This document shows positions 24,201 through 34,500 of a stretch of DNA of 64,000 bases, in pieces. The stretch's first letter is position 1; every line of letters begins with the position of its first letter. The DNA is from Gonium pectorale (taxonomy: Eukaryota > Chlorophyta > Chlorophyceae > Chlamydomonadales > Volvocaceae), in contig LSYV01000064.1 of the NCBI GenBank assembly GCA_001584585.1, positions 148,654-212,653 on the forward strand, given 5' to 3'. The notes below the pieces were generated by a model. The model did no database searches. It was given only the letters and a program-made list of their open reading frames with translations, and was not told the DNA's origin. Position numbers and translations under genes: made by a program.

Positions 24201-24283
24201 TCCTCGACGAGCAGTTCGAGGACGAGGCCGTCAATTGGCTGGTGGAGGCGTCATCCGCTGATTCTTTGATGTGGGAGCTGTGA
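21211..24283 (+). CDS. Myb/SANT-like protein, 5' part unresolved, interrupted by repeats and a gap
   Basis: Three coding blocks are clear. Block 21444-21548 (phase 0) contains SWGRIARSNRGWTTSGVK. It splices to a block starting at 21706 that begins NIFYSSLRSKG. Together they resemble the second and third helices of a Myb/SANT repeat (compare the typical RTxxAIKNxW-like core). After a short helix-rich stretch the second block becomes Ala/Glu/Thr-rich and ends before or near 22080. The last block, 23563-24283, is Pro/Ala-rich with an acidic end (DELLDEQFEDEAVNWLVEAS), like an activation domain. A T7 run at 23614-23620 breaks its frame. The block opens in one frame and continues in another, as if one T were missing. 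The 5' exon is uncertain; a frame starting at 21211 or 21224 is possible. TGTAA lies at 24471. This is probably a nuclear transcription factor. Confidence 0.42.
22080..22517. repeat. CAGGTTACA-starting dispersed element, copy 1, cut by the gap
   Basis: It begins with (CAGGTTA)n and is identical over 438 bp to 23018-23455. A diverged shorter copy lies at 41050. The minus strand of both full copies has a 112-codon open frame containing WDTRHAILRRQALKRGRDE. It ends in a CAA/CAG-type run (TTGCTGTTGTTG on plus) just before the N-gap. It probably sits in an intron of the Myb-like gene. Confidence 0.8.
22518..22537. other. Assembly gap, 20 N
   Basis: Twenty undetermined bases lie exactly at the end of repeat copy 1. 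The placement suggests that the assembler broke on the repeat. Confidence 0.99.
23018..23455. repeat. CAGGTTACA-starting dispersed element, copy 2
   Basis: This is an exact duplicate of 22080-22517 with a different left flank (TCTCAAG). On the right it runs on into unique sequence (GTGGTAGGCGCC). The shared left boundary with the other copies supports a real element end. Confidence 0.8.
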
Positions 24284-24625
24284 GAAAAAACAGCTTGGTT
24301 GCATCTGTTGCGACGGGCGGCTGACACCGCTACCTCGTGGTGAAGCTGCCCTTGGTTGGGAGCTGGTGGGCGCTGTGCTTTTTGGAACGCCCCGTAGCCT
24401 TTCCTTCCGTGCCCTTACAAGCGGCTGACCCCCCGCCGGTGCCCACGAGCCGCGGCTGCAGATAGGTACGTGTAAGCCAACGTGTTTGAGGTCAGAATGA
24501 CATGCGCCCGCGTGTGTGAGCATGCGTTGTCCTCTGTCGATTTGCCTGATCCGTTCTCAGCTTGAAATAGAGCTTGAAAGCAAGGGAGTATGTCTTACTT
24601 GGTGTATATCTGAACCAGGCGATTT

Positions 24626-24652
24626 GAAACCACCCGGTTTTCGGGCGGTTTC
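24626..24652. repeat. Inverted repeat / hairpin
   Basis: GAAACCACCCG and CGGGCGGTTTC form an 11-bp stem with one mismatch around a GTTTT loop. Confidence 0.7.
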
Positions 24653-24835
24653 CGTCTGGCTATCATGAATGATTTTTCGAATCCCCTTTGGGGGCAGGAC
24701 CAAACGAAAAATGGGGCCGGAAGAAGGGGTTCGTGACAGTGAATGAAAATTGCAGCCCCTGAAAGGCCCCTTACTTAAGGGCTTCCGCCTGGGGAGCGGA
24801 CGTAAGGTGCCCACCCGAGCGAAGGGCGTACGTCC

Positions 24836-24877
24836 CCAGACGAAAAACCTTGTCGAGTTTCAAGATTTTTCGTCTGG
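24836..24877. repeat. Inverted repeat / hairpin
   Basis: CCAGACGAAAAACCTTG and CAAGATTTTTCGTCTGG pair over 17 bp with one mismatch around an 8-nt loop. It resembles a hairpin from a mobile element or a structured RNA. No function is shown. Confidence 0.75.
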
Positions 24878-25838
24878 CCAAATGAGTTGCCCCGACGGAT
24901 GATAGCGCTGCGCAGTGTAAACTATTCAAGACGGGGCGAGTGTGTTTTGACATGACAGATATATAGCCGAGATACTCGATCGAGGGGACAGGGGAAATAT
25001 GCGGGTTCCCGCCGCACGCCTACATACCCCATCCACATCCCCAAGCCTACAGAAAACGGCTTGCGGGTGAGATCCTGCTGCCTGGACAACCGATTGGTCA
25101 TCCACCGGGAGGTACACCATATTGTTTTGGTCCATTCGCCAAAATGGGGTCCACGCGACATCGCTTAAAGCCCCGCGAGGGCCCTAGCCATCACCCTTGA
25201 AAGATGTAGTACTGCCCAGCACAATACGCCACGCACCTGGCCAAACTTATTTGTGGGTCGGCATGAAAACCGATTTCGGCGTATCTCCATAGGTGTTGCT
25301 TGGGTGGCGAGCCCGGCGTATTAGGACGTATGTACACATGGTGGTACGTACGGTACGTGCTGTGCAACCTTGGTACTGCCAGGCTGCCGGCCTCACAGCT
25401 CATGCATGCGGTGCATACATCGCTGTATGCGGCGTACGTGGTACATACGCGCGCCCCTTGCCAACCTTGCCACGCACAGCAGCCGTCGCATCCTTTCCCG
25501 CAAGGCAAAGCCTTGATCATCAAGAGGCAGAAGCCGCGCCGCTCTACGTCAGGCGGGCCGGACACGCCACAAGCGGCGCCGGCACACAGGCCCAACCTTG
25601 GATATCGAAAACAATACCATATAGTTCCAACGCCATTACAATGGGGCTACCTGCGGGATGGGTAAGGCCTCGATAGTGCTGGCAGCGCAGGCAGCACGCA
25701 AGCGTAATGCGAGGAGCTATCCTCGCTCGCAGTCTCACCTCGGAGCCTCACCACACGCCCGCATCGACATCCGCAACCATGCAAGACGTAAACGCAGGCC
25801 GCCAGGCTGGCCTAATCCGCCCCTGATTACCACCGCCA

Positions 25839-27478
25839 CTACTCGTACTCCATGCCGTGCTCTCGCGCCACCCGCTGCACTAGGTGCCCCTCCAACTGCT
25901 GCCCCGCCTCGCGCAGCTGCCGCCGCAGCATGGTCACCTCCCGCTGCATCATGAGGTTCTGGCTGCGCGTCAGGCCCAGCTCGCCCTCCGCCGCCTCCAG
26001 CCGGCCCTGCCCGACAAGTCAGGGGTGGAGGGGCGCACACGGAACGAAGCAGTATATCAAAGCGGCAAACACGCGTACGCCTGCAGCAGGGCCCCATCTG
26101 CGACAGTCCCGGTCCGCGTCATAGCACCCAAAGGCAACAACAATGACGAAGGCGCGCACGAGGTGCGGGGCAGGGACCCTAGTCGCAAGCTGAGAGGCAC
26201 CCCGGCAGCACCTAGCTGTCCACCTCGCTCCTCTGCAGCCGCCCACCGCCCGATGCCGTCAGCTGGCTGGGTAGCCCAGGACACGGTCCCAGCCCCCGCG
26301 CGCCACGCCCTCCAAAGCAAGCAGCCCCGCCCACCTGCATCTCCTGCAGCTGCTGCCCCGCCTGCGCCAGCTGCGCCTTGTGCGCCCGCAGCTCCGTCTC
26401 AGTGACCGCCAGGTCGCACCTGGGAGGATGGAGGTCAGGGCGGGCGGGTTTAAAAGGCAACCAATAGGCGTTGCAGCGGTTACGGCGGGTTGCGAGAGGG
26501 AAGATGCGGTTGCCCAGAGCTGAGCAGAGCATAGCGGTCCCAGGAGTAAAGGGCGTGTCTACCTTACTCGCAGGGCACTGCTCCCCCGCCCGCACGCGGA
26601 CAACGTCGCAACGTGGGGCACTCACGCCGTCCGTGACATGCGCTCCGATGCCTCCCGGCAGCGCTGCCCCGCAGCCAAAAGCTCCTCCTGCGCCGTCCGC
26701 AGCCGGGAGCGCAGGTCCGCCAGCTCCTCGCCCTGGTCCTGTGGCGGCCCGAGCAACGCGAGGCATGATGAACGAGTGCAGTGCATGGGGGCGGACACGG
26801 GACGACGCTTCATGGTGGCTGTATGGCTTTCTGCCCGGCATGCAGGCACGCATGCAGGCACGCAGCACAAGAGGGAATCAACGGATGCCAGCTCGAAGGC
26901 AGGGCAGTAGCGCAAGCTCAAAGTCGCACGATGCCCCTGGCAAAACAAGGCTCGGGCCGTCGCCGCGGCCGGCCATTCCGGGCCAGTTGAACCTTTGCCC
27001 CTGCTCTCAACCGGCCGCCTATGGGTGAACACCAGGCGCCCGTACGCAGGCCATGAACCCCAGCCGCGCCAGGCGCGATCAAGCAACCGACCACACGGAG
27101 CCGTCTTCGCCCGCACCTCGAACAAGGTTCCCTGTCGGCTGTTGGCCGTCCAGGCGAACCCCGAACGTGTCCCACTCTGCGACACACCGCGGTCAGGCAC
27201 GCCGCCCTCTACACGCGTATAGGAGTCCGGCCGAGCAATAAGCCTGCCCTTAGCGTTGGTTGAGCGCCCGCGTGAAGTTCCCCTTTCCAGATTGCTCTGC
27301 CTCGCCCCACCTGCGAGAATCGCTGCTTTGAGACCTGCTCCTGCAGCACCCTTAGCCGCTGCTCCTTGGCCGCCAGCTCCGCGCGAGCCGCCTCTAGCTG
27401 CTGCTCGGCTGCGGACGGGCCATCCAGCAGGGATTCAGGGCGACAGCGACGACGGCGGGACGGACAAAAGTGGGACAT
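25839..27478 (-). CDS. Small coiled-coil protein, unknown function
   Basis: Four exons fit perfectly in phase: 27311-27478, 26626-26738, 26335-26419 and 25839-26006, giving 177 aa. After a short basic N-terminus (CPSRRRRCRPE) almost the whole chain shows heptad-like Leu/Ala spacing: LEAARAELAAKEQRLRVLQE, LRSRLRTAQEELLAAGQR, TETELRAHKAQLAQAGQQLQ and VTMLRRQLREAGQQLEGHLV. It ends EHGMEYE. This is a continuous coiled coil with no other domain. The true ATG at 27478 is in frame with the first heptads, but further 5' exons cannot be excluded, in which case this would be the C-terminus of a longer protein. A ciliary, centrosomal or scaffold role would be a guess. Confidence 0.65.
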
Positions 27479-29111
27479 TTATTTAAGTCGCTCACAAAAT
27501 GCTGACAGGTGGGACCATTGCTGCACACACGGCCGCACGGTCGCACGCAGCCGTGCTCGCCCTCACGTGTTAGGGTCCTGGGCCCGCCGGTCCACTGTCG
27601 TGAGCTGCGGTAGAGCTTGAGGCCTATCACAGCGGCGCACGTGATGCCCACATGCGCTAAATGAAGTAGGGCAGTCCCGTCAGCGGTCTCCAGGACCGAG
27701 GGTTTCCCTGCGTGCCGGCATGCAAGGGCATGACGCGACTTGGACATGCCCGCGACAGACGTACAAGCAAGGATGCGATGGCCATGTCCATGGAGCCTAG
27801 AACTTGCCTGCATTGCTCTTCCCGCCGGCCATACTCAGGAGACCGTCCCTCCGTGTTGCCAGCGCGACTGGCATCCCCTCGATATGCCTATCGCTCGTGC
27901 AGCACCGTTACAACTCTTGCGTTAGCTGTTTACTTTAAGCGCCTATCGCGGCGTCGAGCGGTGAGCAAAGGCGCGTAACCTGCTGTGTGCCGCGGACGTC
28001 AGTTACACTATGATACGCCGTTGATGTTGGATAGGTGGGAGCGCGACTGCGCAGAAAATAGTGCAATGCATGTAATGGAAGCCCGTCTGTTTTAGTCGCA
28101 GAAAACGGTTAATCCTCGTCAGCATGTAATTGTCCAGATTTCAGTCAAAGATTGCACTCTGCTTGCTGGAGCCTTTGATGTTAATACGTTGTTGAGCTGG
28201 TCTTGGGCGCAAGGTAACGATAGAGTCCGTTACCATGCTGTGCCCTTGCTACTTCCGCAGGCATATGTGGGCAAGCGAGCTATATCTGTTAGTCGAGAGC
28301 AAAAGCTAGCTTACTCTCCTCCAGTGCACCTAGGGTGCACCTGAAGGATGTCGTGCTGAGCGGCGCGGAACGTCACAGCATGTACAGAGGAAAACCCCCG
28401 CTTCGGTCGAGAGTACCCATCACGGCCGTTACTGCTGTCCCTTCGCCGCCCCCTTCCCGCGTTCCTCTTCCGTCCAAACCGCCGCCTTACACGAAATGGA
28501 CAGCGTCAGCCATCCGCCCGTCCCCCTCCGCCTTTTCTTCCCGGTCGCATGTCACACGCTACGGGCCACCGGTAATGGAGGATGCCCGTGTACTGGGTCG
28601 GGCTCTATGACTTGCAGCTGGGGATAAAAGAGAATCCGGATCTGACCGCCGCCTGCTTTCCTGGGCCCCTTGCCTTGTGGTCGCCCCTTTCCCCCGCCCG
28701 CCTTTCCCGTCGCCCCTCCATAGGAGCCGCTGACGTACACGCGCGTTGTTTCCGCACTTCAGCTCCACATGCCTACGACGCCGTCCCCTTTCCACCGGTC
28801 CATCGCCGCTTGACTTCATGGGACATGCGGACATGTCTTCACCGCTCCTTGCATTGACGGCGGGCTGACCGGAGCTTCGACGTCCATCCTTATAGGTCTG
28901 CTTATCGACGTTCGTCGTTTTGGTTGGTTGGGTCGGGCGCACGCGGGTCTGGTAACCGCTGCTCGCCGATGGACCGGGGTGAAGTCGGCAATCCCGCGAA
29001 GACCGCCCACGACTATACGAGCGAGGTAACAACGTAGTATCAACGATGCCCTGGTAAGCTGTCCCGTTGAGTGCATCTGGGGTTGAGTGCATCTGCTCGT
29101 TTGCCTCGCTC

Positions 29112-29183
29112 GCTTGCTTTTTTCTGTACCGCCCGCCCGCCCTGCTGGAAACATCGCGCCTTCGGGTGCGTATGTCCGTAGAT
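29112..29183 (-). repeat. About 70-bp dispersed repeat, copy 1
   Basis: Its complement reads CTACGGACATACGCACCCGA, AGGCGCGATGTTTCCAGCAG, GGCGGGC, then GGTACAG. Related copies are at 29761 (opposite orientation) and 51721 (same orientation). Confidence 0.65.
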
Positions 29184-29760
29184 GTGTAGCTCCCCAATTG
29201 CAGTGTTTGCTTTTTTCATGATCACATTTCACCCGAAGCGCAGTTTAACACATGGCAGGGAGCTGAGCTGCAACTGCCGTACCCGTTGCGGCTGCTCCGC
29301 AAGACACTAGCGGATTGTGCCATCCGCTAACCACCGGTCCGTCGGGGCTTGGCGCCTGGGAAGGGGGTGCACCCGTATATATGTGGTAAAGCATCGGCCT
29401 CTCTTCGTGTCAGCAAATGGACACCAGTGGCTGACATTCCTATGCCGCCGCCGCTAACACCTTTGCTACCTTAATTAAGCAATTCAAATCGGCCCGATTT
29501 AGGACCGCTTTCCCTTATCGGGGACAGCTGGAAATGAGGCGGGGTTTGCAATAGAAGACAGTCAGAAGTTCCAGAGGCATGGGAAACACGCGGGTCCCTA
29601 ATCAAATGCCCCGGGATACGTGCCCCGTGAACATCCCAGGCCCTTCAGGCTGGTGGGAATTACGCGGGCTCTTTATCCGTCCCAAGGAAGATAGCAAAGC
29701 TGGCCGCTATGCGTTCCCGTTCGGCGGGCTGGGTGCACGCGGTTCTAGTAGGCGGAAAGA

Positions 29761-29827
29761 TCTTACGCACCCAAGGCGCGACGTTGCCAGTAGGGCGGGC
29801 TGGTACAGGGAAGGCAGGTGAAGCGAC
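29761..29827 (+). repeat. About 70-bp dispersed repeat, copy 2 (inverted)
   Basis: ACGCACCCAAGGCGCGACGT, then TGCCAGTAGGGCGGGC and GGTACAG, match the complement of 29112-29183 with a few substitutions. With that copy it forms an inverted pair about 580 bp apart. Confidence 0.6.
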
Positions 29828-31525
29828 GTCCCTCCAGTTCCTGAAGGACCAGCCTGACCAACTAATCAGCTTAACCGGTCAGACCACACTTGGCGGGCTG
29901 CAAGGTGTCGGGCGCGCTCGGCGGTGTCGTCGTCTGGGCAGCCGGTCCTGCGGGCTGACGAATTGCCGATAGACCGGTGGCGCAGTCGGCGCTTCCGCAG
30001 AGCGCGCACATCGGGCCTGGTAACACCGACTTTCTGCCCCCTTGATGTATCCTGATGTCACAGACGCCACGTGCAAGTCCGTACACATTCGCCCGGAACC
30101 GTGTTGCGCTGTGTTACACAAATTGTGTATGGGGATAGCTCGGCAGCGCCAAGCAGCTGAGAGCGGATCCCGCTGCAGCTGCACACGTCCCCAATCCTGC
30201 ACCAGCCGGGCACTTCACCCGGACCCATGCGACATGGGCCAAGCACAGCAGGCCACATTGTTCGGCTCCGCGAGAACTCCCGTCACAGTATGTGCGCAGC
30301 CAGGCGACACCCGCGGGCCTTGCTCCCGAAGCCATGCCCAAAATCATTCCTATCGAGACCGCTGTCAGCCTCGTACTACAGCTTGGTACCACGGGGCTTT
30401 ACGTCCCACAGTACGAACGATGGTACGAACGACCGAGATCCACACACCAGTCTTCACCTGCCGATGCGACTGAAGCATCAACAGCCGCGTGTCGGCTCAA
30501 CGCAAATGCTGCCAGATGCGCGACCAGAACGCGCGCCGGTGTCCGTGACCAGAGGCTGTCATGGCCCACGAGCTCTTGTTACCACCAGCACCCATTACCG
30601 TCTTCACGACTACCCGCCTGACACTACACGGCCCCTCCATTACGCGCTGCTGCGCAAGCCTCCGTCCTAGCGCCCAGCCGAACTTCCCCGTCCAGGCCAA
30701 CTACGCGACCGGGATGCTGTTACCCCGTTACACCGCAGGCGAACCTCTAGTGTTCGCACGCGTGCGCCGTGTGGTATTAAGCCGGTTGTATCCGCGTAAT
30801 GTTTCTGGGGCCGCCAGCGCCGGCCGAAGCAGCGGGAACGGGCGCACATGCACCTGCCTAAGAACACCCGGCTAGCGCCTTTTCCAGGAGGCACGCGGCC
30901 TCTACGGTACGCACAAACGCTATTGGCGCCACGAATGTACCGTCTACACGTCTACACGTTCGCACGCAGCCACGTCCCCCACCCACCCGCCTGGCTGCAC
31001 TGCCGTTCTGGGTCTGGTACCGCGCACCGCCACGGCGCCAGGCCCACCCTCCCTTCCTCAGGCCATGCGACCCAATGGCGTGAGCTTGCCACAGTCACCT
31101 CGAGTGCAGAGCCTTAACCTGGATCAGCCGCGTTGCCGTCCAAGCGCCCCGCAGTCCCGCTTAGTGCGAAGCTAATCTAAGCTAGCCAGGCGAGATCTCA
31201 CATCCCCCGTGCGCGCGCACGACACAACGACTTGGCCTCCGTCGGCCGGAGCGCAGATTGTGCCCGTCCTCCCACCTAAGGGATCGGCATCCCTGCACGC
31301 AAGCCCCAGCGAGGTCATGTATAGGCGGCGCAGGGCCGTCCTCGATTCCGCTTCAGGGGGCATCGGCCATATCAAGCCGCTAACCCGCCCAACATCGTCT
31401 CAAGCGGGTGCCGGCCGGGGGTCATGACCGCATCCGCGTCCTGCCGCCATGACCGGTACGGCACCCACGTGCGTTCGCGGCTCGCCTCCACCTGCGGGCA
31501 GGACAGGTTGCATACACCCCAATTA

Positions 31526-34500
31526 TCAAGAGCATTGGCGTGTCCCCGGGGGCTGAGCCATGCTGTCCTGTGACGTTCTTCCGCTCTCTCGCGCGGCCCA
31601 CCTCGCCGCCCAACTCAACACAGCCACGACCCACCCGTTACCCTGTCGGCGCACGGCCCCCGGGTCGGTCACCGCCAGGAGCCCATCTACAACTCGCTGC
31701 CTCGGCTGCAGCCCCCACCCACCCACCCACCCGACCAGCGCCCCCACAGCGGTGTGGACGTCGGATCCCCGAGTATCCCCATCGACGCACCATGGCCACC
31801 TCGAAGACCTCCATCCATGATTGCGACTGCAGGGCGGCGGGCAGGAGGTAGCGCTCCGCTGCATCCCGAGGATCCTCGCAGCGGACCCAGCTGCCGCCAG
31901 CACCGCCACCGGTCCCGCTGCCGCCAATGCCACCGGCTGCAGTGCCTTCTTGGGTCTCACCGCCGCGGTGCTCCAGCCGCGCCAGGGCGCCCTCATCCCC
32001 GGACGTCATGCCCCCAGTGGCTTCAGCACTGCAGCCGGCCCCGGCCAAGCCTTTCCCCGCGCCGCCCGCTGTGGCAGCCACGCCACCGCCGGCAGCAGCC
32101 TCGTCCGCGCATCTGGGTTGCTGGGCGCCGGGGGCCCCTGCCTGCCGCTCGTCTGCGATGAGTAGCAGCATGGGGCCGCGGCAGGGGCGGGCCGCCTGAT
32201 CCGACGCATCGGAGGCGCCCGCGGGGCACACCATCAACCCCACCATGGTCCCAGGGTCGCCGGGGCCAGAGGACGCGACGGGGCAGTGGCCGGGGCGAAG
32301 CGGAGCAAGGCGGCCCAGCCGGACGTACACCTGTGGAGCGGGTGGGTTGGGCGAGGGAGGGTGGGTTGGGCACAGGAGGGCTTGAACGATGAAATAGCCT
32401 GACACATGGGACGAGACGAGACGCGGTTACGGGCGCGCTGGGCCAGGGTGCAGCAGACAGCGAGGGACAGCGGGGTGAGACGACGACAGACAGCGACGGG
32501 GCGTGCCCTGTGATGAGTAACAGCTAAAAGAGGGATCTTGCCACATATTTTGCCTGCGGGTAGGAGAGCGCAGGCCCTACTCCCTAACGCCCAAATCGGG
32601 CGGCAGGCGACAGGGTGCTGCCTGAGCGCGAACCCCATTCCCCGACCCCATCTGTACTCAGTGCGCGGGCCCACCGCCGTCTTACCGGCGGGCGCTCCTG
32701 CCCCCGCTCCTCCTTCCGTATCCTCTCCGCCAGCTCGGCCAGCTGTTCCGGCCTGGCGCGCGGAAACATATCCGACAAGCGTGCCGCGGCACCGAGGGGG
32801 CAATCAACCGAGCGCGACTCATACGGCGGCTCGCTCTCCGCCACTGCCGCTGCAGCTGAGGCCGCGGCAATGCTTCCAGGAGCCGCGGCAGCTGCGGCAG
32901 CAGCGCTGCCGCCCGAAGCGGCGGCGTTCGCTGCTTCCGCGGCGGGCCGCTGCTCGCTCTGTGCAGTGAGGTGTTTGAGCTCCCAGCCCGAGGGGTTCCG
33001 AGTGTTCTGGAAGACGGGTTGGGGTTTGTGGTCACAGTCGACAGTCACGGCCGCTGCACCCGGTGGCGACGCAGCGCCCGCACCCACGCCCGCCGCCGCC
33101 GTCGGCCGGTCAGCTGCGCGGCCTCCGGCGCCGGCGCTGTCCTGGGGCGGCGACAAGTCCGACTGACGCCGCTGCTGCGGCTTGGGCAGGCTTTGGCGGC
33201 GGCCATCGTCGCCGCCGCCGCGAGCCGAGCGCCCCGGCCGGTATCCAGGCCCATACACGTCGTCGTCCTCCTCGTCTCCCTCGGCCCCACCCTCCTCCTC
33301 CTGTTCCTGCGCAGCCCGCGCCCCCATCGCCGCCTCCGCCAGCAGCAGCAGCGCTGCACCGCCCGGGCCGAACGAAGCCGCGGTCCAGCGCCCACTGGCG
33401 GGGGTCCGCTGCGGGGGGGCGGGCGCCCGGCGGCCACCGGCACCGCTGCCGCCGCCGCTGGGCCAGGCCGCCCCCTGGGCCTGCGCCTGCGCCTGAGGAA
33501 CGCCTGCTGCGGAGGCGGGGGCCACTGCGGCAAACCACTGGCCCAGCGGCAGCAGCTCGGCTTCGCGCAGCCGGCCGCCCGATAGGGCGTCGAACAGCTG
33601 TGCCAGACCCGCGCGGCCATCGGTGGACGGGGAGGGCTGTGGCGCGAGCAGAGGTAACAGGTCGGCATTGAAAAGGGCGAAAGTGATGACTCAGCGCTGG
33701 GTAGCTGGGTTCCCAATGGGACATGACACTGGGAGTGGTTGACGCCCTACCCCGCACTCGGCCCCAACCGGCAATCAACAGCACGCCGACCGCCTCGCGA
33801 CTCGTTCCACTGTACTTCGCCCTCTTCAGACCCGTATTTCGTTCTCCCTTACGTCCCACGCCGCGCAAAACCAGCAGCTCTGCTTCTCGACCCACCATCA
33901 CGCTGACCAGCTCCAGGACGCCACGCTCTACCTCCGCCTGCATTTCGGGGTCCAAGTCGGGGGGCCCCGACGCGAAGCGTGCTGCAAAGTCGCGCAGCGG
34001 CTCCAGCTTGCCCGGGCCCAGGCCCACACCGCCGCTGCCGGCGCTGCCGCCAGTGGCGGCGTCCTCCCCCGGCCACCAATGCAGCACAAACCATCGGGCC
34101 GAGTCCGCCAGCTGCATCCGCTGCTGCGGCCATGCGTGCTGATCGGACGCAGGCCCGGAGCTCATGTCGAGCAGGACGAGGAGCTTAGTGTCGGCTGCGG
34201 CGGTAGCCGAGGCGGCGGCGGCAACGGCGGCGGGGTCCTCCGCGCGGCGGCCGCTCGCCGCTGCAGCGGCGCGCGCCGCTGCCAGCGCCTGCGCCTGCAC
34301 CAGCAGCCGTGAGCCGGGGCGACGGCCCCTCCGAGCCGCCGCGCTGGCAGCCAGGCCCAACAGCGCCGTCGCGCTGACGACGGCATAGGCCTGCGTAATT
34401 GGGAGCGGGTGGGCGTCATGGACGACACGCGCAGACAGGCGGCAAGGGTAGTCTGTCAACAGGCTATGCAGGCGAGGGAAGGTGGTAGGTTGCGTGTACG

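Larger units (their letters stand above)
24284..25838. other. 3' UTRs and a hairpin-rich spacer
   Basis: This holds the 3' UTR of the Myb-like gene (TGTAA at 24471-24475) and, on the minus strand, that of the coiled-coil gene (TTACA at 25636-25640). Between them is AT-richer DNA with several inverted repeats. I saw no supportable gene. Confidence 0.45.
27479..31525. other. About 4 kb with no supportable gene; degenerate repeats
   Basis: I found no exon chain with consistent phase and no recognisable domain on either strand. Short frames (for example 30561-30875 plus) lack the strong third-position GC bias of neighbouring genes. The region contains a pair of inverted related repeats at 29112-29183 and 29761-29827. 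It may be old transposon sequence or a non-coding locus. Confidence 0.45.

Noticed and set aside
30561..30875. 104-codon plus-strand frame
   Set aside because: No motif, no neighbouring exons in phase, and weak codon bias.
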